12,171 nucleotides of DNA from an uncultured Helicobacteraceae bacterium (GCA_934728205.1 CAKVEH010000020.1:1-12171); one strand, 5' to 3'; shown: positions 1 through 8,344, numbered from the stretch's first letter. Numbers and translations are program-made. Notes: generated by a model not told the origin, from the letters alone.

Positions 1-150
1 GCATTAATCTCAAAATTTGGAACTCCAAGAAAATCCTATTACCCTGATATGGAAGAATATTATGCAATATTTAAGAGATTCTTAGGATTTTTTGAATGGA
101 AAATATACATTATATTGATGTGTGCTTTGTGGTGCTGTTGCTCCTTTTGA
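1..150 (+). CDS. Possible 3' end of an unrecognised gene (partial)
   Basis: Frame 1 is open from the window edge to a TGA at 148-150 and would overlap cvpA by 55 bases. The visible peptide begins with a polar stretch (KFGTPRKSYYPDMEEYY) and then turns hydrophobic and Cys-rich once it enters the cvpA coding region, where the T-rich DNA gives hydrophobic residues in any frame. The other two frames stop at 5-7 and 45-47, so the upstream gene could instead end at either of those. I recognise no family from this fragment. In H. pylori the gene before cvpA is, as I recall, the apolipoprotein N-acyltransferase gene, but nothing here confirms that. The assignment of this frame is a guess based on how protein-like the first 30 residues look. 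Confidence 0.25.
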   Translation, partial: ALISKFGTPRKSYYPDMEEYYAIFKRFLGFFEWKIYIILMCALWCCCSF

Positions 151-716
151 GCGTCAAGGGATTTCATCGTGGGTTTATTCGTAGCTGTGGCTCGCTGATT
201 GGAATCATCGTTGGCATATCTCTAGCGACTAAACTCTACATTAACGCAGGATTGGTATTTGAGCACTATGTCTATCATTTTGATGACCAAATAGATTCCA
301 TCATTGGATTTGTGTTGGTGCTTTGTATTTCTTGGGTTATTGTCATTTTCATTAGTGAGTTTTTAGCTCAAAGACTTGAAAACAGCATTGCGGGACGCAT
401 TGATAATGTGCTTGGCTTCTCACTTGGTGTAGTAAAATCCTTTGCGCTACTAGCTTTGTTGGTATTTTTTATCGCACAGATTCCATTTTTACAAAACTTC
501 ACAAAACAACTAAAAACACAAACCCACAGCTATAAATTTATAGAATCTTTTAGCAAGGCGTTGCATTTAGATTCTGTGATTTTTGGAGCGGTGCAAAAAG
601 CAAAAAAAGAGGTAAAAAAGGGGGCGCAATCTCTACAAAAAGACGCCCAAAACAAATCCAAAAAACCAGCCAACCAATCTAACCAAAAAAATGCAAAAAG
701 TGAAGCAAAAAAGTAA
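96..716 (+). CDS. cvpA: CvpA family inner-membrane protein
   Basis: This 206-residue protein has the CvpA layout: four hydrophobic segments at roughly residues 7-22, 31-50, 65-86 and 104-128, with a short amphipathic loop ([21 protein letters not shown]) between the third and fourth, as is typical of CvpA. CvpA was first described for colicin V production in E. coli and is now linked to envelope homeostasis; its biochemical role is unclear. The last 40 residues are almost entirely Lys, Gln, Asn, Ser and Ala, a basic cytoplasmic tail encoded by A-runs and an AAAAAAGGGGG tract near 615. The ATG at 96 is preceded by TAGGA (83-87) at good spacing. The TAA overlaps the lysS ATG by one base (TAATG), so the two are translationally coupled. 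The gene heads a five-gene co-directional cluster. Confidence 0.85.
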   Translation: MENIHYIDVCFVVLLLLLSVKGFHRGFIRSCGSLIGIIVGISLATKLYINAGLVFEHYVYHFDDQIDSIIGFVLVLCISWVIVIFISEFLAQRLENSIAGRIDNVLGFSLGVVKSFALLALLVFFIAQIPFLQNFTKQLKTQTHSYKFIESFSKALHLDSVIFGAVQKAKKEVKKGAQSLQKDAQNKSKKPANQSNQKNAKSEAKK

Positions 717-2242
717 TGTTTTCAAATTTTTATATCCAGCAACGCATTAAAAAAGCCGATTCCTTGCGAGAAATTGGCAAAAATCCATACAGCACAAACG
801 CCAAACGCACGCTTAGCAACGCAGAATTTTTACAAAAATATGCCTTTTTAAAAGAACAACAAGACACTAATGATACAAGCACTCCAAACGATTCAAAACC
901 TTGTGAATGCGTGGTTGGGCGCGTGCGATTTATCCGCCTTATGGGAAAGGCGTGCTTTATCAAAATACAAGACCAAAGCGGTATTTTGCAAGCATATATA
1001 AGCACAAATGAGTTGGGCGAGCAATTTGAAGAAGTCAAAAAAATCCTTGAAGTTGGCGACTTTGTGAATATTTGTGGCTTTGGCTTTGTAACCAAAATGG
1101 GCGAGCTTAGCATTCACGCCTTAGAATTTAGCATTGTAAGCAAGGCTATCGTGCCACTCCCTGAGAAATTTCACGGGCTTAGCGATATAGAGCTACGATA
1201 CCGCCAGCGATATGTGGATTTAATCGTAAATGATGATGTGAAGCAAACTTTTGTGTTACGAAGCAAAATTATCGCGTGCGTGCGAGACTTCTTTGATAAA
1301 AAGGGGTTTTTAGAAGTCGAAACGCCAATGCTCCACCCGATACCCGGTGGCGCAAATGCCAAGCCATTTATCACCCATCACAATGCACTTGATGCAGATA
1401 GATATTTGAGAATCGCACCAGAACTTTATCTCAAACGACTTGTAGTAGGTGGGTTTGAAGCGGTGTATGAAATCAACCGCAATTTTAGAAATGAAGGTGT
1501 AGATTCTACACATAATCCAGAATTTAGCAGCATAGAATTTTATTGGGCTTACCACACTTACACAGATTTAATGAATCTTACAAAAGAACTTTTCGCCTTT
1601 TTATTGCGCACTTTAGAATTGCCAAATGTTATTCCCTTTGATGAGCAAAGCATTGATTTAACTAAGTGGAGGGAAATATCGTTTATGGATTCTCTTATTG
1701 AGATTGGCGGACTTAGCAAGACAATTATAGAATCAAAAGAGAAGTTAGAGGAGTTTTTACGCCAAAAAGGCATTAAACTCCTGCCTAATAGCACTTATGG
1801 CAAACTTTTAGATGAGGCATTTAGCGAATTTGTAGAATCTCAACTCATTAACCCCACTTTTATCACACACTACCCCATTGAGCTTAGCCCGCTAGCGCGT
1901 AGAAGCGAGGAGGATAGTGAGATTGCAGAGCGATTTGAGCTTTTTATCGCTGGGCGCGAGATTGCCAATGGTTTTAATGAATTAAACGACCCGCTAGACC
2001 AAAAAGCACGATTTGAAGAGCAAGTGCGTCAAAAAGATGCAGGCGATGAGGAAGCGCAGTATATGGACGAGGACTTCGTATGGGCGTTGGGATATGGTAT
2101 GCCACCCACTGCGGGAGAGGGCATTGGCATTGATAGACTTATAATGCTCCTTACCAACCAAAAAAGTATAAAAGATGTTATTTTATTCCCCGCGCTTAAA
2201 ATCCATAAGGGAAATTATGATATACTAGAGGATAAAAATTAA
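716..2242 (+). CDS. lysS: Lysyl-tRNA synthetase, class II
   Basis: The 508-residue protein charges tRNA-Lys with lysine using ATP in the cytoplasm. An N-terminal OB-fold anticodon-binding domain spans about residues 65-140. Class II catalytic motif 1 lies around 186-206 (ending EVETPML). Motif 2 is at 257-278 and contains FRNEG and [14 protein letters not shown]. Motif 3 is at about 459-480 and contains [16 protein letters not shown], which carries the conserved Arg of the ATP site. Length and motifs are complete and nothing suggests decay. The start ATG overlaps the cvpA stop (TAATG), so no separate ribosome site is needed. In Campylobacter lysS also sits directly before glyA, which supports an old conserved lysS-glyA pairing in this class. 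Confidence 0.97.
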   Translation: MFSNFYIQQRIKKADSLREIGKNPYSTNAKRTLSNAEFLQKYAFLKEQQDTNDTSTPNDSKPCECVVGRVRFIRLMGKACFIKIQDQSGILQAYISTNELGEQFEEVKKILEVGDFVNICGFGFVTKMGELSIHALEFSIVSKAIVPLPEKFHGLSDIELRYRQRYVDLIVNDDVKQTFVLRSKIIACVRDFFDKKGFLEVETPMLHPIPGGANAKPFITHHNALDADRYLRIAPELYLKRLVVGGFEAVYEINRNFRNEGVDSTHNPEFSSIEFYWAYHTYTDLMNLTKELFAFLLRTLELPNVIPFDEQSIDLTKWREISFMDSLIEIGGLSKTIIESKEKLEEFLRQKGIKLLPNSTYGKLLDEAFSEFVESQLINPTFITHYPIELSPLARRSEEDSEIAERFELFIAGREIANGFNELNDPLDQKARFEEQVRQKDAGDEEAQYMDEDFVWALGYGMPPTAGEGIGIDRLIMLLTNQKSIKDVILFPALKIHKGNYDILEDKN

Positions 2243-2262
2243 AGGACAAGGATTACAAAATA

Positions 2263-3510
2263 ATGGGATATTTAGAGCAAAGCGATAGTGAAATTTTCAA
2301 CCTCATAAACAAAGAATTAGCGCGCCAAAATACGCATTTAGAGATGATTGCAAGTGAAAACTTTACTTTCCCAAGCGTGATGGAAGCAATGGGCAGTATC
2401 CTCACAAACAAATATGCTGAAGGCTATCCGGGCAAGCGATATTACGGCGGTTGTGAATTTGTCGATGAAATTGAAAATATTGCTATTGAGCGAGCAAAAA
2501 AGCTCTTTGGCTGTGAATTTGCCAATGTCCAGCCACACTCTGGCTCTCAAGCAAATGGCGCGGTGTATGCAGCATTACTTAAACCCTATGACAAAATCTT
2601 AGGAATGGATTTAAGCCACGGCGGGCATTTGACACACGGCGCAAAGGTAAGCGTAAGCGGACAACTCTATCAGAGCTTTTTTTATGGCGTGGAGCTTAAT
2701 GGCTATATTGATTATGACAAAGTCGCGCAATACGCACAAGTGGTCAAACCAAATATCATTGTATGTGGCTTTTCAGCTTATACAAGGGAGCTTGACTTTA
2801 AGAGATTCCGTGAGATTGCAGATTCTGTGGGTGCGCTTCTAATGGGCGATATTGCACACATTGCTGGACTTGTAGTAGCAGGCGAATATCCTAATCCATT
2901 CCCACATTGCCATATCGTTACCACCACGACACACAAGACTTTACGAGGACCACGCGGGGGAATCATAATGACAAATGATGAAGAGCTTGCCAAAAAAATT
3001 AACAAAGCCGTATTCCCTGCGTTGCAAGGCGGACCACTAATGCACATCATTGCTGGCAAAGCAACAGGATTTTTAGAGAATCTAAAGCCAGAGTGGAAAA
3101 CTTACGCCAAACAAGTGAAGCTAAATATTAAGGAGCTTGCCAAAGTGCTCACAAATCGAGGATATAAACTTGTAAGTGGTGGCACGGATAACCACCTTGT
3201 GCTGATGAGCTTCTTAGATAAAGATTTTAGTGGCAAAGATGCGGATTTAGCACTTGGGAACGCCAATATAACGGTCAATAAAAACACTGTGCCCGGAGAG
3301 ATTCGCTCGCCATTTATCACAAGTGGGATTCGCATTGGCTCTCCAGCCCTTACTGCACGCGGTATGAAAGAGAGTGAGTTCTCATTTATCGGCACAAAGA
3401 TTGCTGATATTTTAGATGACATTACAAATACTGCACTACAAGAAAAAATCGCTGAGGAAATTGCTGAGTTCTCCAAAGATTTTATCATTTATGATAAGGC
3501 AATCTATTAA
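2263..3510 (+). CDS. glyA: Serine hydroxymethyltransferase
   Basis: The 415-residue PLP enzyme converts serine and tetrahydrofolate to glycine and 5,10-methylene-tetrahydrofolate, the main cellular source of one-carbon units. The PLP-lysine motif [15 protein letters not shown] places the Schiff-base Lys at about residue 225. The cofactor-binding Asp and His of DIAHIAG are at 196 and 199. Near the N-terminus [16 protein letters not shown] and YPGKRYYGG are standard SHMT signatures. The length matches bacterial GlyA. The start ATG has AAGGA (2248-2252) ten bases upstream and the gene begins 20 bases after lysS, consistent with co-transcription. No anomalies were seen. Confidence 0.97.
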   Translation: MGYLEQSDSEIFNLINKELARQNTHLEMIASENFTFPSVMEAMGSILTNKYAEGYPGKRYYGGCEFVDEIENIAIERAKKLFGCEFANVQPHSGSQANGAVYAALLKPYDKILGMDLSHGGHLTHGAKVSVSGQLYQSFFYGVELNGYIDYDKVAQYAQVVKPNIIVCGFSAYTRELDFKRFREIADSVGALLMGDIAHIAGLVVAGEYPNPFPHCHIVTTTTHKTLRGPRGGIIMTNDEELAKKINKAVFPALQGGPLMHIIAGKATGFLENLKPEWKTYAKQVKLNIKELAKVLTNRGYKLVSGGTDNHLVLMSFLDKDFSGKDADLALGNANITVNKNTVPGEIRSPFITSGIRIGSPALTARGMKESEFSFIGTKIADILDDITNTALQEKIAEEIAEFSKDFIIYDKAIY

Positions 3511-3555
3511 AATGGCGATTTGGTATTTAGACAGGATAAGATTAGGGATGTAGAT

Positions 3556-4098
3556 ATGACGGAAATGGATTTAAAACTTATCAAGTTAGACACTTCTCAC
3601 TACCACCAAAAAAAAGATGGCATTGGCGAAAAAATCGTATATAACGGAAGAATCTTATATGACAAATTTAGCAAGGTGGATTCTCAACTTAGTTTGGGTA
3701 TTATCCAACAACATTGGCGTAAGGAAATCACCGTAGCCCACTCGCTTATTCTAAAAGATTCTAAGGTAGAAAATATTGTTTTTGATTATAATGGGCGTAA
3801 TACCGATAGATTCTATCACCGCGCACAGCTTTTGTTGCGTGAGGAGGGCTTTATCAACTTCACTGCCTACACCACAAAGACACCCGGACATCTGCATTTA
3901 TACATACATAAGGGACACACGGATTTAAATGAGGGCAAAAGGCTGGCAAAAATACTTTCGTTTAAACTCGCTCAAAATTGCCCACTAGAATGGCGTGTTT
4001 TCCCTAATAATGAACTTCCGCAAAATTTTAACATCTTAGCCATACCTTATGAAGTCTTTGCTAAGGAGCGTGGGGCATCGTGGGCGAAACATATGTAA
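3556..4098 (+). CDS. DUF1882 family protein (HP0184-like), function unknown
   Basis: A soluble protein of 180 residues beginning [11 protein letters not shown] chose the ATG at 3556 because TAGGGA (3543-3548) lies 7 bases upstream; the reading frame extends back to a TTG at 3520 with no ribosome site. The sequence and its place after glyA match the DUF1882 family of Helicobacter and Campylobacter (HP0184, Cj0403 from memory). There is no signal peptide or membrane segment. The C-terminal half has a run of strand-helix units with three motifs: FDYNG at 76-80, TPGHLHLYI at 109-117 and WRVFP at 146-150. These resemble, in order and spacing, the acidic, S-x-H and basic motifs of archaeo-eukaryotic primase (AEP) palm domains. 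I recall HP0184 being discussed as AEP-related but cannot confirm it. The acidic motif has a single Asp, so catalytic activity is doubtful. Confidence 0.8.
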   Translation: MTEMDLKLIKLDTSHYHQKKDGIGEKIVYNGRILYDKFSKVDSQLSLGIIQQHWRKEITVAHSLILKDSKVENIVFDYNGRNTDRFYHRAQLLLREEGFINFTAYTTKTPGHLHLYIHKGHTDLNEGKRLAKILSFKLAQNCPLEWRVFPNNELPQNFNILAIPYEVFAKERGASWAKHM

Positions 4099-4120
4099 CC
4101 TTAATTAAAGGAGAAATACA

Positions 4121-4933
4121 ATGGAAGATAGGTTTAGTGATATTTTAATTGACAACGCACCAGAGAATAACCGCAATAAGAAAGTTATTTTGCTTGTTAT
4201 TGCTGCAGTCGTGCTGGCAGGCATTTTGGCTGTCTTTGTATTGACAAGCACTCCAAATGAGCAAAAAGAACAAACTAGCGAGCAGCAACTTGCCCAAGAT
4301 TCTAATTTACAAGAGCAACAAGAGGAGCAATCGCCCTTTACACCTGTGGATACACAAGCTAGTGATGGAGATAGGTTTGAGGACATTGTGCGAAAAATCC
4401 AAGAACGACAAGAGAATCAGGCTCAAGGCACTACTCTTACACCACAGGAACAAACGCAACCTCTACTAGAGCAAACGCAAAATGTCGATATGCAGGCAAA
4501 AGAACCCACACCAAAGCCAATCGCACCCCCCGCACAACAGCCAACGCCACCTCAAGTAGCTCAAACGCAACCGCCAAAGAGTGCGCAACCAGCACAAACC
4601 CCAAAGCCAGCACAAGCTACACCAAAACCTGCTCAAACTCAAGCACAACCGCCAAAGAGCCAAAATACTCAAGCTCCAAAAAACACAACAGACAAGTCAA
4701 AAAATGGACAAGTCGCACAAAGAGGGCATTATATCCAAGTAGGGAGCTTTGAAAACACGCCGAATAAAGAGTTTTTAGGCAAAATTGGAGGTTATAGCTA
4801 TCGTGTGAAACCAGAAAATGGTGGCACAAAATATTTGATTGGTCCTTTTACTTCTCGCACCGATGCAAATAGAGAGCTATTAAAGATTAAAACTGATATA
4901 GGTGGCGAGGCGTTTTACTACGAAGTGAAATAA
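4121..4933 (+). CDS. SPOR-domain inner-membrane protein
   Basis: The 270-residue protein has a short cytoplasmic N-terminus (1-20), one membrane helix at about 21-42, a long low-complexity periplasmic linker rich in Gln, Pro, Ala, Lys and Thr (about 45-200), and a C-terminal SPOR domain (202-270) that starts GHYIQVGSF and contains YLIGPFTSRTDANREL. SPOR domains bind peptidoglycan strands stripped of stem peptides, mostly at division sites, so a role at the septum like FtsN or DedD is a reasonable inference; this architecture (one TM, disordered linker, terminal SPOR) is the same. AAAGGAG (4107-4113) sits 7 bases before the ATG. The linker carries a repeated 14-base unit, CAACCGCCAAAGAG, at 4568-4581 and 4646-4659. 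It is the last gene of the operon and faces comEC. Confidence 0.88.
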   Translation: MEDRFSDILIDNAPENNRNKKVILLVIAAVVLAGILAVFVLTSTPNEQKEQTSEQQLAQDSNLQEQQEEQSPFTPVDTQASDGDRFEDIVRKIQERQENQAQGTTLTPQEQTQPLLEQTQNVDMQAKEPTPKPIAPPAQQPTPPQVAQTQPPKSAQPAQTPKPAQATPKPAQTQAQPPKSQNTQAPKNTTDKSKNGQVAQRGHYIQVGSFENTPNKEFLGKIGGYSYRVKPENGGTKYLIGPFTSRTDANRELLKIKTDIGGEAFYYEVK

Positions 4934-4947
4934 TTTTATTCGCTTTA

Positions 4948-4982
4948 GCACGAAAGTTAGAATCCCTCCGCTAACTTAGTGC
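4948..4982. terminator. Hairpin between convergent SPOR and comEC genes, possible bidirectional terminator
   Basis: GCAC (4948-4951) pairs with GTGC (4979-4982), and AAGTTAG (4954-4960) pairs with CTAACTT (4971-4977). This gives an 11-bp stem with a small asymmetric internal loop and a 10-base apical loop. It lies just past the SPOR stop and overlaps the last codons of comEC, where a shared terminator would be expected. Neither side is followed by a strong T-run, so intrinsic termination may be weak. Confidence 0.45.
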
Positions 4983-6320
4983 GTTATAATACAACCACAC
5001 CAAAAATAGCACTCCAACGCCATTTAAGGCAATATAAGCAATCCTAAACCTCATAGCAAGAAAGCTTAAGACTAGGTAGCCAAAAAATATCGGCGCGCTA
5101 CTAAAGACTTCGACAGCTTGCAAATCCAAACTAAAAAGCCATACTAAAAAATCATCAAACACATTACCCACACTCAAACAATGCGCGATAATGCTCGCGG
5201 GGAAAAAGAGTGTAAAGCCTATTGTTATGGGGATTGAAGCAATAGTATAAACACTAAAATACGGAAAAAAGAAATGCACTAAAATCAGCATATTGATAAA
5301 AATCACCGCATTAAAAAACACAGGCAAAAGCACCAAAACATAAAATTTATGCACCCAAAAATGGTGGGAAAAATACGCACAAATAAGAGAATCTTTGCTT
5401 TTAACTACATAATCTCTACGCGCAAGATTCCCAAACTCTTTACAATGGTGCATAAACAGATAAATATAAAACACGCCAAAAAACGAGAGGAAAAACCCCA
5501 CGCTAAAAAGCAAACGCGGGAAAAACGCAATACACACAAGCCCAATAAACGTCAAAAAGCGAAATTGGAGAATCCTTACCCCCATAAATGCAAGAAAAAA
5601 CCCTATAAATGCCATTACCCACGCGCGCAAAAATGACGCACTAAAATCGAGCAAAACCAAATATCCAAACAATAGCACAACAACTATCGCGCCAACATCA
5701 TAGAATCTATTGCGATATGGGAAAAATCTATGCACCCTTTTGTATAAAAAATGGAGCAAGATTCCAAACCCAAGACTTAAAATACCCAAATGAAATCCAC
5801 TAATAGCAATCACGTGAGCAATGCCTAAGGTATTTGCCACATCACGCAATGGCTTTGGGAGAAAATCAGCGATATAAAGTGTCTTATACAGCTCCCCCAT
5901 TAGAGAATCTGCGTGTTGAGAGAGGATAAACTCCCGCAAAGAATCACGATAATCTTTTTTAGATTCCACACTTATGCTAAAGCTAAAAAAATAGCACGAA
6001 CGCAAATACTGCCAAAACTCGCATTTCGCGCTCTTCCCCCATAATCGCACAAAAGAGTGCTGTAAATCTTTAATATCCTCTTTGGAAGTGGTATAAATAC
6101 TTGCCCCATCTTGTGTTTGAATCTTTAGCACCTCATAGCTCGTGCCTTTGGGTGAGCTCTTTGTATATTGAGCGATGACTCGCCCATAAATCTCTTTAGC
6201 CTCTGTGTGGCTTTCATAGTAGCGTGTATAATGGGAATATTGCAATCCCACATTGATAAAAAATACAACCAAAAGCGCGCACAACGCGACTATCCATTCT
6301 TTAAGAGAATCTAAAACCAT
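4971..6320 (-). CDS. comEC: ComEC/Rec2-family competence membrane channel, short form
   Basis: This polytopic membrane protein of 449 residues carries the ComEC core. One N-terminal membrane helix is followed by an extracytoplasmic region of about 120 residues and then the Competence domain, with the hallmark HVIAISGFHLG at about residues 169-179 (family consensus AISGLH) and many further hydrophobic segments to the C-terminus. ComEC conducts single-stranded DNA across the inner membrane during natural transformation. There is no C-terminal metallo-beta-lactamase domain as in Bacillus ComEC, which fits the short epsilonproteobacterial form (H. pylori comE3, HP1361 from memory). I place the start at the ATG at 6320, with AAAAGG 5 bases upstream; the frame runs back to a TTG at 6359 that lies inside the likely promoter. 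The gene stands alone on this strand, convergent with the SPOR operon. Confidence 0.85.
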   Translation of the reverse strand: MVLDSLKEWIVALCALLVVFFINVGLQYSHYTRYYESHTEAKEIYGRVIAQYTKSSPKGTSYEVLKIQTQDGASIYTTSKEDIKDLQHSFVRLWGKSAKCEFWQYLRSCYFFSFSISVESKKDYRDSLREFILSQHADSLMGELYKTLYIADFLPKPLRDVANTLGIAHVIAISGFHLGILSLGFGILLHFLYKRVHRFFPYRNRFYDVGAIVVVLLFGYLVLLDFSASFLRAWVMAFIGFFLAFMGVRILQFRFLTFIGLVCIAFFPRLLFSVGFFLSFFGVFYIYLFMHHCKEFGNLARRDYVVKSKDSLICAYFSHHFWVHKFYVLVLLPVFFNAVIFINMLILVHFFFPYFSVYTIASIPITIGFTLFFPASIIAHCLSVGNVFDDFLVWLFSLDLQAVEVFSSAPIFFGYLVLSFLAMRFRIAYIALNGVGVLFLVWLYYNALS

Positions 6321-6341
6321 ACTAACCTTTTGCGCATATTT

Positions 6342-6359
6342 TTGGTTAATTATAACCAA
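6342..6359 (-). promoter_or_regulatory. Candidate comEC promoter within a palindrome
   Basis: TTGGTTA (6342-6348) and TAACCAA (6353-6359) form a perfect 7-bp inverted repeat around ATTA. Read on the minus strand the centre gives TATAAT (6349-6354), a consensus -10 box about 29 bases before the comEC ATG. A palindrome laid over a -10 box could be an operator. The evidence is sequence resemblance only. Confidence 0.45.
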
Positions 6360-6392
6360 CTCTTGCTTGGGTTAGTGCTAAGGCTTCTTTTT

Positions 6393-6416
6393 GCCCTTAG
6401 GGTAAAACCTAAGGGC
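6393..6416. other. Stable 9-bp hairpin downstream of the barrel operon
   Basis: GCCCTTAGG (6393-6401) and CCTAAGGGC (6408-6416) form a perfect stem around a 6-base loop, starting 6 bases past the stop of the minus-strand barrel gene. In the direction of that gene the stem is followed by AAAAAGAAG rather than T, so it is not a canonical intrinsic terminator. It is probably a 3'-end or stability element of the barrel mRNA, and it separates that operon from the comEC promoter. Confidence 0.45.
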
Positions 6417-6421
6417 TAGGA

Positions 6422-7303
6422 TTAAAAGCTCCAAAAATATTGAAAAGTAAGAATATGCGTGCTATTTTTTGGCTCATAATAATTCACTTTGGTTACCCCG
6501 CCCCACACATATGTATCTGGGCTTCGCTCGGAATCTCCCACCCTAAAATATTCATACATAAGCCTTATCATACTGACATTGCCTGCATTTGTCTTATAGC
6601 GCAATCCCACAGAGCCACTCGCACCAAAAAGTCCTTTTCGTTGGATTGTGTTGAGATTCGCTGTGGAGTTTTCTCGTGTGCCCCTGCTTAAATGATTGCC
6701 AAAGAGCACCCAATTCACCCCACCCATAAGATTAAGCGCGAGCGAATTCGTTAGCGTAATTTCAGTTTCTAATTGTAGTGGAATGCTCATATAGCCTTGC
6801 AGACGCTCTAGTGGTGTTTGGTCGTTACGACTAAAGAAGTAAAATGCTCCTGTTTGGAGATAGAGTGTTGTGCGCTCGCTTGTGTCGTGTAAGAAATTAT
6901 ATCCCACTAATCCCTGCACCCTATAATACGAGCTAAAGTCTTGTTGATTGACAAACTTCCCATCATTATTTGGGTTTCTTTCATCACGGATGCTCCCTGT
7001 ATACCAAGAAGATGGCATAGCGACATTAGCATCAATATAGCCATCAAATTTTACTCCATTGGCAGATACATAGCCTATGTTGCCAGAGATGTTAAACATA
7101 GGGGATTCTATACGCATTATAAAGGCATCATTGTTTCGTGAATTTACTTCAAGATAACGCCAATATGACACGCCAAATCCAATGTGGCGATAGAATCCAT
7201 CTCTAATCAAATCTTGCGCGCCTTGTGTGATAGAAGCTAAAGAGGCGCAGAGCAATGCTACGCTACATAAAGTTTTTGTGAATTTTTGATTCAATGTTTT
7301 CAT
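6422..7303 (-). CDS. Putative outer-membrane beta-barrel protein (second of pair)
   Basis: I do not recognise a named family. The 293-residue product has a clear signal peptide: basic start (MKTLNQKFTK), hydrophobic core around residues 11-24, and likely cleavage near 28-30. The mature part shows repeated short amphipathic segments with alternating hydrophobic and polar residues and many aromatic, Gly and Asn residues, such as TLYLQTGAFYFF and GSVGLRYKT, and it ends in FWSF. A C-terminal Phe on an amphipathic strand is the usual recognition signal for the BAM machinery, so an outer-membrane barrel of about 10-14 strands is likely. The ribosome site TAAGGAGGT is near-perfect and lies 6 bases before the ATG; the gene begins 11 bases after the upstream barrel gene, so they form an operon. 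By eye it does not align well with its partner. Helicobacter genomes carry many lineage-specific barrels, and this may be one. Confidence 0.7.
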   Translation of the reverse strand: MKTLNQKFTKTLCSVALLCASLASITQGAQDLIRDGFYRHIGFGVSYWRYLEVNSRNNDAFIMRIESPMFNISGNIGYVSANGVKFDGYIDANVAMPSSWYTGSIRDERNPNNDGKFVNQQDFSSYYRVQGLVGYNFLHDTSERTTLYLQTGAFYFFSRNDQTPLERLQGYMSIPLQLETEITLTNSLALNLMGGVNWVLFGNHLSRGTRENSTANLNTIQRKGLFGASGSVGLRYKTNAGNVSMIRLMYEYFRVGDSERSPDTYVWGGVTKVNYYEPKNSTHILTFQYFWSF

Positions 7304-7314
7304 TTGCCACCTCC

Positions 7315-8235
7315 TTAAAACTCAAAGCCAAAGCTAAGCCCACTAGAGAATTGATAAGCGTTAGGATAGGCGATGTTAAAGGTTTGACTTCCTACTATAC
7401 CTGTGTCAAGTGGGTTGTTTGATCCATAATTATTTGCAATGGTAGTGAGCTGGGTGGATTGTGTGGCAGGGAGATATTTATATTTTGCATTAAACCTTGC
7501 AAAAAAACTTGTCCTTTTGCCTATATCATAGGTGATTCCCACATTTGCTCGAAGTTCATAGCCTTGCTTATTTGATGGTTTTAAAATGACAATTCCTCCA
7601 TTATTGCTTCCTGCGAGGTTTTTATCTGGGTCGCTAATTCCTACTTGAACACCTGCTAATGACACTCGCCCAAGATAAGTAAGCGCAAATTTATCACTCA
7701 ATCTCTTTTTGCCCTCAGCTTCTAAGAATATTCCGCCGTGAATTTGGTTAAAAACAAATGGATACCCTCTAGAGTGATGAACAAACATATCTAATAACAC
7801 ATAGCCCAAATTGATATAAAATGGCTCTTCTATGCTATCAGCGACATTCCAGCCAGCCTTAAGCGACATATCTAAATATACATTCGCTGCGCCTTGCCAG
7901 CGGTTAAATCGCTCCTCGTTTTTAAAGATATTAACATCAGTGGCAAAAGTGCCATAAGTGTTATACCCTGCGTGTAAATCCATAGGTGTGTGTCCATATC
8001 TCATATCTGAGGCGACTTGTATTCGCTTTTTGATATAAGCCGTCTCTAGAATCCAGCCCGTCCCCACGCCGTGCATCCACATACCATTCACACTACGATG
8101 AGTATAATCCAAATCCATACCAAGCCTCGTAAGCCACCTTGAATAGTTCTCCGTGCTAGTCGCGCTAAGAGAGCTTGCCAATAGACTTAGAGCGAAGCCT
8201 AAAAACATTGCTCTAAATAATGTCATTTTTGTCAT
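7315..8235 (-). CDS. Putative outer-membrane beta-barrel protein (first of pair)
   Basis: This 306-residue product has a signal peptide (MTKMTLFRAM, hydrophobic core about residues 7-22, cleavage around 23-27) and a mature domain of alternating amphipathic strands, for example FYINLGYVLLDMF and FARFNAKYKYL, ending GLSFGFEF. The terminal Phe and strand pattern indicate an outer-membrane barrel; no named family is recognised. I start at the ATG at 8235, with AAGGGG 5 bases upstream. A GTG two codons earlier (8241) touches the ribosome site and is unlikely. It is the first gene of a two-gene operon, and its expression may depend on the homopolymer tract in its promoter. Its role is unknown: porin, adhesin or small-molecule channel are all possible. 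Confidence 0.7.
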   Translation of the reverse strand: MTKMTLFRAMFLGFALSLLASSLSATSTENYSRWLTRLGMDLDYTHRSVNGMWMHGVGTGWILETAYIKKRIQVASDMRYGHTPMDLHAGYNTYGTFATDVNIFKNEERFNRWQGAANVYLDMSLKAGWNVADSIEEPFYINLGYVLLDMFVHHSRGYPFVFNQIHGGIFLEAEGKKRLSDKFALTYLGRVSLAGVQVGISDPDKNLAGSNNGGIVILKPSNKQGYELRANVGITYDIGKRTSFFARFNAKYKYLPATQSTQLTTIANNYGSNNPLDTGIVGSQTFNIAYPNAYQFSSGLSFGFEF

Positions 8236-8290
8236 TCTCACCCCTTAGGTTGAAGTTTTGTAAGTAAGCAATAATACTTCCCATTGCATT

Positions 8291-8296
8291 ATTATA
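8291..8296 (-). promoter_or_regulatory. -10 box of the barrel operon promoter
   Basis: Read on the minus strand these bases are TATAAT, placing the transcript start near 8284 and a leader of about 48 bases before the ATG at 8235. A pure T-run on the coding strand ends 4 bases upstream of the box, so it fills the spacer and -35 region. The box lies inside the 10-bp palindrome TATTATAATA (8290-8299), so a plus-strand TATAAT (8293-8298) is also present. Confidence 0.5.
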
Positions 8297-8300
8297 ATAC

Positions 8301-8315
8301 AAAAAAAAAAAAAAA
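8301..8315. repeat. Homopolymer run of 15 A (T on the minus strand) in a promoter
   Basis: An uninterrupted A15 tract sits about 17-31 bases upstream of the predicted start of the barrel operon. In Helicobacter, runs of this length are prone to slipped-strand length change, and promoter T-tracts tune outer-membrane protein expression (sabA of H. pylori is the known case). No other run of comparable length was noticed in the window. Confidence 0.85.
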
Positions 8316-8323
8316 CGCATTTG

Positions 8324-8344
8324 TATAATCGGTAATTTTATAAT
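8324..8344 (+). promoter_or_regulatory. Candidate promoter(s) for the PepSY-like gene
   Basis: Two TATAAT hexamers on the plus strand, at 8324-8329 and 8339-8344, lie about 110-125 bases before the ATG at 8452 in very AT-rich DNA. Either could be a -10 box; no -35 is evident. The divergent gap 8236-8451 otherwise holds only the barrel promoter and its A15 tract; I see no further gene or strong repeat in it. Confidence 0.35.

Noticed and set aside
608..628. AAAAAAGGGGG tract in cvpA as a programmed frameshift or phase-variation site
   Set aside because: It lies in a disordered Lys-rich tail, each run is short, and the frame is intact through to the coupled lysS start.
730..1113. 127-codon open frame antisense to the start of lysS
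   Set aside because: Fully overlapped by the well-supported lysS; composition looks like a translated complement, with no motif.
3102..3488. 128-codon open frame antisense to glyA
   Set aside because: It lies wholly inside glyA, a complete and unambiguous gene, has no ribosome site and no recognisable domain; it is a shadow of glyA codon use.
5349..5636. 95-codon plus-strand frame with a very Lys-rich product
   Set aside because: Antisense to comEC membrane segments; Lys-rich product is what T-rich membrane-helix codons give when read backwards.
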